Source: JOPF133 sp052144935 (GTDB taxonomy: Bacteria; Acidobacteriota; Terriglobia; Bryobacterales; Bryobacteraceae). Taken from it: DNA of 44,735 bases. The notes below the pieces were generated by a model, which saw nothing but the letters and a program-made list of their open reading frames with translations, was not told the origin of the DNA and made no database searches. The stretch is from NCBI GenBank assembly GCA_052144935.1, contig JBKQPR010000271.1:1-44735 (forward strand). Reading direction: 5' to 3'. Made by a program: the position numbers and the translations under genes. Shown in pieces: positions 1 through 8,139 of this stretch; the stretch's first letter is position 1, and the number at the start of each line of letters is the position of its first letter.

Positions 1-104
1 ACCCGACTGGCGTCAAGCCCTCAAAAGCGGAACTCAGCCAACTCTCCATTCGTCAGAAACGTGTTCTGCCAAAATGGAACTACACCATCTCGCCGCAAAT
101 GTGA
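1..104 (+). mobile_element. ISAzo13-like transposase, C-terminal end only
   Basis: Reading from base 3, an open frame of 33 residues runs off the left edge of the window and ends at TGA 102-104. Its tail contains TGVKPSKAELSQLSIRQ and then WNYTISP. This matches my recollection of the end of ISAzo13-family transposases, which close with a YPKGVKVSDEEM...WNYTI-type sequence. Only the last few percent of the protein is inside the window, so the catalytic domain cannot be judged. The inverted repeat that starts 22 bases downstream fits the end of an insertion sequence. The call rests on one short motif and could be wrong. Confidence 0.6.
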
Positions 105-126
105 AATAGTTTTTGGGCGGCTGCTA

Positions 127-223
127 AGGGTAGCCGGAACAACAAACTGGACGCGGACCGCGCGCGTTTACCCACGCTACGATATTCAAGGCTGCGTCAA
201 AAGTCGGTTGTTCCGGCTACCCT
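127..223. repeat. 17-bp perfect inverted repeat, possible IS end
   Basis: AGGGTAGCCGGAACAAC at 127-143 is the exact reverse complement of the sequence at 207-223, with 63 bases between them. It lies just downstream of the transposase tail and about 100 bases before polymerase IV. The outer arm may be the right terminal repeat of the IS and the inner arm a second copy. The left end of the element is not in the window, so this is inference. Confidence 0.6.
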
Positions 224-325
224 AAGGTCTGGGAGATCGGTCGACCGGCGCCGGCTGCGGATCGAGCGAGGGGACTTTCGGCATAGACGCTGGAGAGTAT
301 CCTGGTACAGAGCAGCAATAGCCAA

Positions 326-1573
326 ATGCGCACCTACTTCCACGTCGACATGGACGCCTTCTTCGTGTCCGTGGAAGAGCTCTACGACCCGTCGCTGAAA
401 GGCAAACCCGTGGTCGTCGGCGGACGCCCCAACGAGCGCGGCGTGGTGGCGGCTGCGTCCTATGCCGCGCGCCGCTTCGGCGTCCACTCGGCCATGCCTC
501 TGCGCACCGCCTACAAGCTTTGCCCGCAGGCCACCTTCGTGGATGGTCACCCGGAACGCTATCGAGAATACTCGGGGCGCGTTCACGAAGTGCTCACGGC
601 CTTCTCGCCGCTGGTGGAGATGGCCTCGATTGACGAGGCTTACCTGGACCTCACCGGCACCGAGCGGCTCTACGGCCCGCCCCTGCGCGCGGCCCACATC
701 CTGCACGAGCGCATGAAGGCCGCCACGCAATTGAACTGCTCGATCGGAATTGCGGCCTCCCGGCTGGTGGCCAAGATCTCTTCCGACCAGGCCAAACCGA
801 ATGGTGTGTTGTGGGTGCTGCCCGGACGCGAGGCCGAGTTCCTGGCGCCGCTCGACGTGCGCAAGGTTCCCGGCGTGGGCAAGGTGACCGAGAAGAACCT
901 GCACGCCCTCGGCATCCTCAAAGTAGGGGATCTGGCGCGCCTCGACGACGCGTTTCTGGAGGAGCGCTTCGGCAAGTGGGGCCTGGCGCTGGCCGGCAAA
1001 TCGCGCGGCCTCGACGCGGGCGGCTGGTTCGACACCGAGATCGGCGCCGAGGAGGGACCCAAGTCCATCAGCCACGAGCACACCTTTTCGGAGGATACGG
1101 CCGATAGCGCGCAGCTTGAGGCCACCCTGTCCAAGCTCTGCGAGATGGTGGGGCGGCGGTTGCGCGAACAGGGCCTGGAGGCCCGCACCATTCAGCTCAA
1201 GCTGCGCTACAAGGATTTTTCCACCATCACGCGCGCGCACTCGCTGGGGCGCGGCACTCAGCTCGATACCGAGATCTTCGAGGAGATTCGCGCCCTGTTC
1301 CGGCGCAACTGGCGTCCCGGCGCAGCGGTGCGCCTGCTGGGTGTACACGCTTCCGGGTGGACCGAAGGCGAAGAGCAGTTGGACCTGCTGGGCGAAGACC
1401 GCCACGAGCGATGGAAGCAGGCGCTGGCCGCGGCCGACCGCCTGCGCGACCGTTACGGCGACTCGGCCGTATCGCTGGCCGCCAGCCTGCGCGGCGGCTT
1501 CCGCGAGCGCACCCACGAGAACCCCGCCGGCCTGCCCGGAAAGAAATCCGCCGGCGCGCCCTCAGGAGAATGA
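326..1573 (+). CDS. dinB: DNA polymerase IV (Y-family translesion polymerase)
   Basis: This is a complete Y-family polymerase of 415 residues that copies past damaged template bases in the cytoplasm. The N-terminus FHVDMDAFFVSVEE carries the first metal-binding aspartate (D8) and the aromatic steric-gate position. SIDEAYLDLT supplies D103 and E104 of the palm active site. A helix-hairpin-helix-type stretch with VPGVGKVTEKNL is near residue 185, followed by the little-finger domain. QLDLL near residue 350 resembles a beta-clamp binding motif, with about 60 less conserved residues after it. The length is slightly above the usual 350-400. The gene stands alone downstream of the IS remnant and its 3' end abuts a direct repeat. 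No LexA-like operator was recognised. Confidence 0.95.
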   Translation: MRTYFHVDMDAFFVSVEELYDPSLKGKPVVVGGRPNERGVVAAASYAARRFGVHSAMPLRTAYKLCPQATFVDGHPERYREYSGRVHEVLTAFSPLVEMASIDEAYLDLTGTERLYGPPLRAAHILHERMKAATQLNCSIGIAASRLVAKISSDQAKPNGVLWVLPGREAEFLAPLDVRKVPGVGKVTEKNLHALGILKVGDLARLDDAFLEERFGKWGLALAGKSRGLDAGGWFDTEIGAEEGPKSISHEHTFSEDTADSAQLEATLSKLCEMVGRRLREQGLEARTIQLKLRYKDFSTITRAHSLGRGTQLDTEIFEEIRALFRRNWRPGAAVRLLGVHASGWTEGEEQLDLLGEDRHERWKQALAAADRLRDRYGDSAVSLAASLRGGFRERTHENPAGLPGKKSAGAPSGE

Positions 1574-1598
1574 TCAGCGTCCCGTCCCGCGCAATACC

Positions 1599-1825
1599 TC
1601 AATTCTCATCTTTGTGTTGTTTTCCCTTTGCGTTACTTGGCGACTTGGCGACTCGGCGAGAGATCTTGCTGCCCCCGGATCTCCGCAATCCGCTTCGTCC
1701 CGCCTCCCACAACCCGGCGTTTCCTCCCCGTCAATTTTCGTCTGTGTGTTGCTTTCTTTACGTTACTTGGCGTCTTGGCGACTTGGCGAGAGATCTTACA
1801 GCCCCCGGATCTCCGCAATCTGCTT
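1599..1825. repeat. Imperfect ~97-bp direct repeat spanning the 3' end of the next gene
   Basis: Bases 1599-1695 and 1731-1825 are imperfect copies of each other. Each contains a GCGTTACTTGGCG stretch with an 8-base CTTGGCGA-like periodicity, then CGAGAGATCTT, then CCCCCGGATCTCCGCAATC. The second copy includes the stop codon and last codons (IAEIRGL) of the minus-strand DinB-like gene. The first copy repeats those codons downstream of the stop. The gene's 3' end and trailer have therefore been duplicated. The short-period CTTGGCG tract may have promoted slippage. Confidence 0.75.
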
Positions 1826-2308
1826 GGCGTGGCGCGTGGGATGCAGGGCCATGATGAGCAATACTTCGTGGCAGTTGACTGCGCCGATCAGCGGTTGCGT
1901 GGTGGCCTCGCGGCGCAGGTCCTTCTCGCAGCATTCCACGAACCGCACGGTGCGCCCGCGGACGCTTTCAAAACACTGGACGGCTTCCGCCAGGGTCGCG
2001 AACCGCGCTCGCGGACGCACCGATTCGGGCGCCGGCACCGGCCGCGAGCGGTCTCCGGCGCGTTCGGCAATGCGCGCCTCCCGCAACGCGGATCCCACCG
2101 GCGCCAGCGCCGGTGTGGCCGCCTCCAGTTGCCCCAGCAGATATTCTTCCACCGCCGCGAGGTGCTCGACGCAATCCAACACCGACCAGCGGTCCGGCCC
2201 CGGACGGAGGGCGGCCTGTTCCTCACTGACCCCAAGCACGGCATCCCGGAGCGCCTGGCTGCCGCGCTCCAGATCGTCCAGCATTTTCCGCTTCTCCGCG
2301 GGGTCCAT
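1796..2308 (-). CDS. DinB-superfamily (DUF664-like) four-helix protein
   Basis: A 170-residue protein of the DinB/YfiT-type four-helix-bundle superfamily, unrelated to polymerase IV despite the name. The family often binds a divalent metal through three histidines. Candidates here are the His in SVLDCVEHLAAVEEYLL near residue 49 and the two in ALHPTRHAKQI near the C-terminus, the latter being the classical family ending. GAGGAG lies 5-10 bases before the ATG. Substrates of such proteins vary (thiol transfer, stress functions), and nothing here identifies one. The gene is convergent with dinB. Its last codons are duplicated downstream. Confidence 0.8.
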   Translation of the reverse strand: MDPAEKRKMLDDLERGSQALRDAVLGVSEEQAALRPGPDRWSVLDCVEHLAAVEEYLLGQLEAATPALAPVGSALREARIAERAGDRSRPVPAPESVRPRARFATLAEAVQCFESVRGRTVRFVECCEKDLRREATTQPLIGAVNCHEVLLIMALHPTRHAKQIAEIRGL

Positions 2309-2339
2309 GGGCTCTCCTCAACAGTGCCGCGGGCCCTGT

Positions 2340-3176
2340 TCACTTGATGTACTTGACGAATAACACCGAATTGCCGCGCTCGTTGTACAGCAGGTCGTCC
2401 ACCATGTTACGGGTCATGAGGATGCCGAAACCGCCCGGCCGCTGGCCCTGCTCCAGCCGGACCTCCACATGCTTGATGGGCGAATCCTCGGGGTTGGAGA
2501 TCGCGGCGTGCGGCAGAGCATTCAGGGAGAAGCCGGGTCCCGGATCGTGAATGTGGCCGATGATGGCCTTCGCGGTCCTCAGCAGGCTGACGCGCACGCG
2601 CTTCCGGGGGTCGGATTTGCCGCCGTGTTCGATGGCATTCATGAGCATCTCCCGGAAGGCTACTGCCACGTCGTCGCTGATAACCGGTGGCAGATCCGAC
2701 TGCATCTCGCGCAGGAACTGGGTGGCGCGCTCATTGGCGCCAATTTTGCAGCGAATATCCAGAGTAGTCCATTCGGGCCGCGCCGAGGCCACCCGGATAT
2801 CGTCCTTCCAGGATTCCGCCTCCAGCGCCTGTTGCACCATGTCGGCCAGGGGCGCCGCGGCCAGCGGCTTGTGAAAGTAGCTGAAAGCGCGGGCCCGGAT
2901 GGCGCTGATGACGCGCTCCGGGTCCGGGTCGCCGGTCAGGATGACGCGCGTCTCCGGCTGCATCGCGTGGACCTGGCGCAACAGCTTGAAGGCGTCGAAC
3001 CCGTTGCGACCCTGGCCGGCGACCACCACATCGCAAGTCAAGCCCTTCAACTGGGCGAGGGCCTCGCGGCCATCGTATACATCCTGGACAGTCCGATCCG
3101 CCCGTTGCAAGGCCGGCGCAAGCAGCTCATGCACGGCGGGATCGGAATCGACAACCAGCAGGCGGCTTGCGTTCAC
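2340..3176 (-). CDS. Degenerate receiver domain fused to RsbW-like anti-sigma ATPase domain
   Basis: A 278-residue two-domain protein with a GTG start preceded by a GGGGGA ribosome site. Residues 1-120 fold like a response-regulator receiver: acidic D10 and D12, T81 in ILTG and K103 in FHKP are present. The phospho-acceptor position, aligned as DVVVAGQ, is Gly54 instead of Asp, so ordinary phosphorylation is unlikely. Residues 135-278 form a GHKL ATPase of the RsbW/SpoIIAB kind, with N-box REMLMNAIEHGG (N180), G1 DPGPGF and G2 RPGGFG. Such domains bind or phosphorylate anti-anti-sigma partners. No sigma factor or STAS partner lies next to it. The input that replaces phosphorylation is unknown. 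Confidence 0.82.
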   Translation of the reverse strand: MNASRLLVVDSDPAVHELLAPALQRADRTVQDVYDGREALAQLKGLTCDVVVAGQGRNGFDAFKLLRQVHAMQPETRVILTGDPDPERVISAIRARAFSYFHKPLAAAPLADMVQQALEAESWKDDIRVASARPEWTTLDIRCKIGANERATQFLREMQSDLPPVISDDVAVAFREMLMNAIEHGGKSDPRKRVRVSLLRTAKAIIGHIHDPGPGFSLNALPHAAISNPEDSPIKHVEVRLEQGQRPGGFGILMTRNMVDDLLYNERGNSVLFVKYIK

Positions 3177-3297
3177 AGGCAGGATCCCCCTCTTTAATTT
3201 AAACGATCCGCGCCCTTCCCGTGATGTTTACCTAAGATACCTAAGAAGGCAAAGTCCCGGTAACCTTCCGGACTCGCCAGGCATCTCACTCCGTGTG

Positions 3298-4884
3298 ATG
3301 CGGTATCCAACCTTGTGTGCTCGTAGTGTCGGCCTGCTGGCCGGCATGGTTTTCGGCCTTGGCGTGGTTTCCGCCCAGGTTTACCCTCCCGGTGGCTACC
3401 CCCCTGGTGGCTACCCTCCCGGTGGGTATCCGCCCGGGAGCTACCCTCCCGGCTCGTACCCTCCCGGCGGCTACCCCGGCGGCGCCGGGATTCCGATTCC
3501 AACGCGCGGCAGCAAGACCCCCGCACCCAAAACCAACACCGGGGCGTTGCCCAATTTCCGCGGCAAGTTGAAGAATATGGACGCCAAACTGGTTTCGCTG
3601 GAGCTGGGGGATCACCGCGTCCTGGACTTCAAGCGCAATGACAAGACCAAGTTCTACAAGAACGGCGACGAGGTCAAGAATCCCAAGTTCAACGTGGGGG
3701 ACCAGATCTCCATCGAGGGTCCGGAGGCCCAGGACGGCACCATGACCGCCGTCAACGTCTACTGGGAGAAGGCCGCCGAGGGGACTGCCACCGCCGATAA
3801 GAACGGCGGCGCGGTGGACACCTGGAAGGATACGCCGGATGGGGGCAAGCCCGGCGCTGTGAAATCTGACACTTCCAGCGATGCTCCGTCGCTGTCCCGT
3901 TCAGCCGAGAACGTGCCGCCGCCTTCCCAGGCCCCCGACGATCCCGGACGCCCGAAGCTGGTTCGGGGCAAACCGGCCGACCCCTCGCGCGAACACGCTA
4001 CCGATCCGCCGCCGGACACTCCGGCTACGGCGACCCAAACCGCCACGAACAATGCTCCTCCTACCCTGGCCGGTGGCGGCGTCAACGCCGGGCCATTGGG
4101 TGGGCCGCCCAGCATCCGGCGGACCGACGACGAGGACGCCGCTCCCAGGATGGTCATCAGGCCCGGAGACGATTTAATCCGCCGCGCCGCCGACGCCGCC
4201 ATGGACTTCACCGAAGCCTTGCCCGCCTATGTCTGCCAGGAAGTCATGACCCGCTACCAGAGCGAATCGGCACACGCCAGTTGGCAGCCGTTGGACATAG
4301 TTACAGCCAACATCGTGTACGAAAACGGCAAAGAGGATTACCGCGACATAGCCATCGACGGCAGGAAGACGACGAAGGGCATGATGGACATTGGCGGGTC
4401 CACGTCCACGGGTGAGTTCGCCACCGTGCTGATCGATCTGTTCTCACCCGCCACGGCGGCCGATTTCCGCGCCCAGGGCGAATCGCGCAGCTCCGGAATC
4501 GTGTCCAAGCTGTACGATTTCACCGTGAAGCGCGAGAATTCCCACTGGGAGATCCACATGGGCGGGCAGAGCTTCGATCCGCCGTTCAAGGGGTCGGTGT
4601 GGATCGATCCGCAAACCGCGCGCGTGCTGCGCATCGAGATGCAGGCCTTCGGATTCCCCGCGGACTTTCCCACCGACCACGTGGAATCGGCCACCGATTA
4701 CCAGTACACCCGGCTGGGCGATGCCAAGCAGTACCTGCTGCCGGTGCATGCAGAAACGCTGAGCTGCCAACGCGGCACGACTTACTGCAGCCGCAACACC
4801 ATCGATTTCCGGAACTATCACAAGTACACCGGCGAATCGAGCATCACCTTCGGCGCGCCGAAAGACGAGAAGAAAGACAAATAG
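3298..4884 (+). CDS. Secreted protein with YPPGG pentapeptide repeats, function unknown
   Basis: A 528-residue exported protein. I chose the ATG at 3298 because it begins a signal peptide (MRYPTLCARSVGLLAGMVFG, then VVSAQ). The frame stays open upstream without merit. Immediately after the signal come about seven YPPGG/YPPGS units of 15 bases each. Residues ~80-160 form a small domain that begins GALPNFRGKLKNMDAK and resembles a beta-rich DUF5666-like module. A Pro/Thr/Ala-rich linker follows to about residue 280. The C-terminal ~240 residues begin ALPAYVCQEVMTRYQ and look like a lipoprotein-sorting-factor-type beta fold common in Acidobacteria. It is divergent from the RsbW-like gene, with two ACCTAAG repeats in the spacer. 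No enzyme motif was seen. Confidence 0.75.
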   Translation: MRYPTLCARSVGLLAGMVFGLGVVSAQVYPPGGYPPGGYPPGGYPPGSYPPGSYPPGGYPGGAGIPIPTRGSKTPAPKTNTGALPNFRGKLKNMDAKLVSLELGDHRVLDFKRNDKTKFYKNGDEVKNPKFNVGDQISIEGPEAQDGTMTAVNVYWEKAAEGTATADKNGGAVDTWKDTPDGGKPGAVKSDTSSDAPSLSRSAENVPPPSQAPDDPGRPKLVRGKPADPSREHATDPPPDTPATATQTATNNAPPTLAGGGVNAGPLGGPPSIRRTDDEDAAPRMVIRPGDDLIRRAADAAMDFTEALPAYVCQEVMTRYQSESAHASWQPLDIVTANIVYENGKEDYRDIAIDGRKTTKGMMDIGGSTSTGEFATVLIDLFSPATAADFRAQGESRSSGIVSKLYDFTVKRENSHWEIHMGGQSFDPPFKGSVWIDPQTARVLRIEMQAFGFPADFPTDHVESATDYQYTRLGDAKQYLLPVHAETLSCQRGTTYCSRNTIDFRNYHKYTGESSITFGAPKDEKKDK

Positions 4885-4899
4885 AAGCGATCGGCGGGA

Positions 4900-4930
4900 A
4901 GCGGGCGGGATGGAGAGTTTTGCGCCCGCT
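4900..4930. terminator. Possible bidirectional terminator hairpin
   Basis: AGCGGGCG and CGCCCGCT form an 8-bp stem around a 15-base loop between two convergent genes. There is no clear U-tract on either side, so intrinsic termination is uncertain. Confidence 0.3.
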
Positions 4931-4991
4931 CGCCCAAGCGGCTGGTCCTAGCGCGCCGGGGCCGCTTTGTTCGCCTGGATGCCGGCGCCCC

Positions 4992-6020
4992 TCACTGCCG
5001 CGCCTGGTAGGTCTTGCTGAAACCATTGCGCGCGTTCGTCACCGTATACTGGCCGTTGGCGTCGACCGAGACTTCTAGCAGGTTCCCCTGGCACTCCGCG
5101 GTCGTGCCCAGGTTGGCGATCATCTTCTCGTCGGTGTTGACCTCTTTGGGCGTGCCGAGCGCCAGGTGCCCCTGCCAGATGTCCTCCAGTCCAGGCGACT
5201 TGCGGAGCACCTCGAACACGCCGGCGGGTCCGCCCTTGCGCGGGCCGTTGTTCATCACCACCACCTTGGGTTGGATGGCCCAGACGAATTGCGGGGAGTT
5301 GGAGCGGTCCAGTCCGTGGTGGGTGGTCTGATAGAGGTCCACTTTCCCGATCAGGTTGTTGGGGCAAACCAGCTTCTGCTCGTAGTTCCAGGTGAGGTCG
5401 CCCATGTCGATGAAGCGGAATTTCCCAAACTGCAACACGAAGCCCACGCTCTGGTCGTTATCGGGGTCGGGTTCCACCCCGTGCGCCTGGAAGTCCACGC
5501 ACGCCGCGTTCGGCGATCCGGCTCCCGGGAGCGCCTTGGTAATTGCCTGGCCGGCCGACATGATCACCTGGATATCGACGCCCTGTAGCGGGATCTGGTC
5601 TCCCGCCTTGAGGATCCTGCGCTTGCCTTCGCTCTGCTCGACATAAGCCTTGTAACTCGCCGCCACCTGCGGGCGCGCCATTTCGACCGACTCGCCATGA
5701 TCCATGTACATGCCGATGGGGATCATCTTTGCGAGTGCCGCCATCCCGCCGATGTGGTCGCTGTGGAAGTGCGTGGTGAGCAGCATATCGATCCTCTGCA
5801 GCCCCGCCTTCTGGGCGGCCGCGAAGATCCGTTTGGCGTCCCGATCGTCGGGAGTGCGGTTCGCCGTATCCACCAACAGCGACTGGCCGCCGGGAGCTAC
5901 GATCAGGGTGGCCGCGCCTCCCTCGGCGTCAATCCAATAAATCTGCAGGTTCCGCGAGGCCGCGGCAAGCCCGCCGGCCAGCCAGAATCCGAAAAAGATC
6001 GCGATCAGTTTTTTAGACAT
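4992..6020 (-). CDS. Secreted metallo-beta-lactamase-fold hydrolase (ComEC/Rec2-like domain)
   Basis: A 342-residue protein with a signal peptide (MSKKLIAIFFGFWLAGGLAA). The ATG at 6020 is preferred over the upstream TTG because AAAGG sits nine bases before it. The zinc-binding signature is TTHFHSDHIGG (HxHxDH). Further ligands are likely at YMDHG, FIDMGDLTW and TTHHGLDRS. This arrangement resembles the beta-lactamase-like domain of ComEC/Rec2 and of stand-alone secreted relatives. The substrate is unknown; exported members may act on phosphodiesters. It is convergent with the YPPGG protein and has no operon partner. A 15-bp palindrome lies 30-45 bases upstream. Confidence 0.85.
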   Translation of the reverse strand: MSKKLIAIFFGFWLAGGLAAASRNLQIYWIDAEGGAATLIVAPGGQSLLVDTANRTPDDRDAKRIFAAAQKAGLQRIDMLLTTHFHSDHIGGMAALAKMIPIGMYMDHGESVEMARPQVAASYKAYVEQSEGKRRILKAGDQIPLQGVDIQVIMSAGQAITKALPGAGSPNAACVDFQAHGVEPDPDNDQSVGFVLQFGKFRFIDMGDLTWNYEQKLVCPNNLIGKVDLYQTTHHGLDRSNSPQFVWAIQPKVVVMNNGPRKGGPAGVFEVLRKSPGLEDIWQGHLALGTPKEVNTDEKMIANLGTTAECQGNLLEVSVDANGQYTVTNARNGFSKTYQARQ

Positions 6021-6051
6021 GTTCAAGCCTTTGGTTCGACACGCTCGTGAT

Positions 6052-6066
6052 GGGCACCGGGTGCCC
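6052..6066. repeat. 15-bp perfect palindrome upstream of the MBL-fold gene
   Basis: GGGCACCGGGTGCCC has seven-base arms around a central G. It lies about 32 bases before the start codon of the minus-strand MBL-fold gene and could be an operator. No regulator gene is adjacent and no second copy was noticed. Confidence 0.35.
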
Positions 6067-6302
6067 GCCGTCGCGCTGCCCTTAGTTTACCCTCACTTCC
6101 CCGGTTCCGGCTGAAAGCTGATGCGAGAAGGTTGCGCGAGCCTCGGGATTCGCTCCGGGGCCGGGGTCGAGCAACTCCCGCTTGGTATCTTAGGCAGAAG
6201 TGTGCGGAGTTCATCGGCCTCGACCAGGTCCGACGGGTTGCCTCATCGCAGCCGTAGCCGGAAATAGACCCACTTTGCATCGGTCGAGAGAAAAGCGCGC
6301 TG

Positions 6303-7002
6303 ATCTCCGTTCACATGGTGCTCGAGCGCGGCGTGCCGGTGCGCATCCGGGGAACCGCTTCGCCCGGAGAAACCGTGCGCGTCTCCTTCCAGGGCCAGGA
6401 CGCCTCCGCGACAGCCGCCACCGATGGCACGTGGGAGCCTGGCTGGCGCCTCTGGCCGCCGCCGGCCCGCTGGATCTTACCGTGGCGGGGAGCGATACCG
6501 CGGGCAGCGATACGCAGGTGGTCCACGATGTGCTGGTGGGCGAAGAGATCGCCCATTCCACCCATCCGCTGATCCGCCTTTTCAAATTGAAGCACGCGGT
6601 GGCCGAAGATCCGGCCGGCGACGTCGAAGGCGCCTGGCAGATCTGCGGACCGGAAACCACGCCCCGCTTCTCGGCGGTCGAGTACTTCTTTGGCCGCTAC
6701 CTTTACGCAAGACACCGCCCAACCGTCCCGGCGCGCCCGCCGGCCCAGGCCATCCGAACACGCCCGCCGGCCTGTGCAACGGCATGATCGCGCCGCTCAC
6801 CCCATTCGCCATCCACGGCGTCATCTGGTACCAGGATGAATCCAATGCCAGCGAGCTGCGCGCCTACCGCTACCGGCGGCTCTTCGGCGCGATGATCGAG
6901 GACTGGCGCAAGCAGTGGGGCGAAGGCGATTTTCCCTTCCTCTTCGTGCAGCTTGCCAACTATCAGTCCGGCCCCAGCCTGGCCAGAGAGCAAGGCTGGT
7001 AA
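6303..7002 (+). pseudogene. Decayed sialate O-acetylesterase (SASA/DUF303 family)
   Basis: Three successive frames carry collinear pieces of a sialate O-acetylesterase. The first is HMVLERGVPVRIRGTASPGE, the start of the family domain. After a shift near 6438 comes PLAAAGPLDLTVAGSD to DVLVGEE. After another change near 6720-6760 comes CNGMIAPLTPFAIHGVIWYQ to FPFLFVQLANY. The catalytic SGQSNM block expected right after DVLVGE is missing, and a large middle segment is deleted. The usual WYQGESN reads WYQDESN. The C-terminal third is absent. The intact family removes acetyl groups from sialic acids or plant glycans. This copy cannot be functional, and base errors alone would not explain the internal deletions. 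Confidence 0.85.
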
Positions 7003-7138
7003 GCGGGAGCCGCTGACGCCCAGGCGCGGTGATCGGCAGCGTTACAATGGGAGTGTCGGAACGCGCAATGGAGAGGCCACGATAGCTTGGCCAAGAGCCG
7101 TGGCATCGGCGTGTTCGCGCGGGGGATCGGAGAGGTCG

Positions 7139-7612
7139 ATGAATGGTTTCCTGGCGTATCTCACAGCGGTTACGGTCGCGGCCGGCTTCGGTGCGCAGCC
7201 GCTGCGTATACGGCTTTCGACCTCAGTCCGGAAGGAGTCCGGCTCGTTCCTCATTCTCCTCGATTCGTCTTCAAGTAAGGCGCCGGCCGCACTGCAGTGC
7301 GATTTGGTCGTTCCGCCCGCGGTCACGGTGACCCTGCGCGACATCCAGTTGGGCAGCGCCGCGGCGGCTGCGGACAAGGCGCTCACTTGTGCGGCGCGCA
7401 AAGGTTCGGCAGCCACGGTGCGATATACCTGCATTCTGGCCGGGGGGCCCAAGCCGATCTCCGACGGCCCGATCCTCGTCATCCGCTATCTCCCTCAGAA
7501 GGAGGCAGGTGGCGCACCAGTGCGGATAGGAATCGAAAAAATACTCGGGGTATCGGCGGATGGCACGCCGATTCAGGCATCTGACTCGGAGGCGATTCTC
7601 GGAATCCGTTAA
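7139..7612 (+). CDS. Small secreted protein, cohesin-like beta domain
   Basis: A 157-residue protein beginning MNGFLAYLTAVTVAAGFGAQ, a plausible signal peptide. I chose this ATG at 7139 for that reason; the frame is open further upstream. The rest reads like a single cohesin-type beta sandwich: an ALQCDLVVPPAVTV strand pair, a pair of cysteines (ALTC and YTC), then GPILVIRYLP and a closing ILGVSADGTPIQA. Many Acidobacteria carry such single-domain secreted proteins of unknown role. There is no dockerin or anchor in the window. The assignment is structural analogy from sequence pattern only. Confidence 0.6.
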   Translation: MNGFLAYLTAVTVAAGFGAQPLRIRLSTSVRKESGSFLILLDSSSSKAPAALQCDLVVPPAVTVTLRDIQLGSAAAAADKALTCAARKGSAATVRYTCILAGGPKPISDGPILVIRYLPQKEAGGAPVRIGIEKILGVSADGTPIQASDSEAILGIR

Positions 7613-7732
7613 CTCGTGAGGCAGGCATGGTTGATAGCCTGTAGATAACCATTTACAGTATTGCCGAAGCCCACCCACGGCCCTAGACTGGTTTTTTTGT
7701 CTCTTCCCGGAGACGGGCTGAGGGGGGCAACC

Positions 7733-7942
7733 ATGGAAAACCGGAGTTTGGTCTTGGAAGTCAAGCTAGCGGGAGATACCGATCTCCGTGTCATCAGCGC
7801 GACAAGAATCCAAGTGGATGGACGCGGCAGGCTGTTGCTCTACGGCACCCAGGGCGCCGCCCCTGCGAATATCTGCCTCGGAGAGTTGCAATCCTTCTCG
7901 GTTCGCCAGGCATCGCACCTTCCCGCAGGGACTGCAGCATAG
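7733..7942 (+). CDS. Small protein of unknown function
   Basis: A 69-residue reading frame with ATG at 7733, preceded by GAGGGGGG a few bases upstream, a strong ribosome site that favours this start. The protein begins MENRSLVLEVKLAGDTDLRV and has alternating hydrophobic residues suggesting a small beta fold (ATRIQVDGRGRLLLYG, then ICLGELQSFSVRQ). It has no cysteine pair, signal or membrane segment. It is convergent with the NtrC-type regulator across about 200 bases without features. I do not recognise a family. Confidence 0.5.
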   Translation: MENRSLVLEVKLAGDTDLRVISATRIQVDGRGRLLLYGTQGAAPANICLGELQSFSVRQASHLPAGTAA

Positions 7943-8139
7943 CCCCTTTTGACGCCATCTCGGCTGCTCTCTGGCGAGTTGCAAACCGTTTCTCCAGCCC
8001 TCATTCAGGCAGAACCGCAACAGTCGGCCGTCCGGTGCCGTGCACCGTCAATTGTCAGAGTGATCCGCGCAGTCTCGCTCCGGCGCTCCCTGATTGCTGT
8101 CAGATCCTAAGTTACCTCCAGGGTTGCGAGGGTGGTTCT

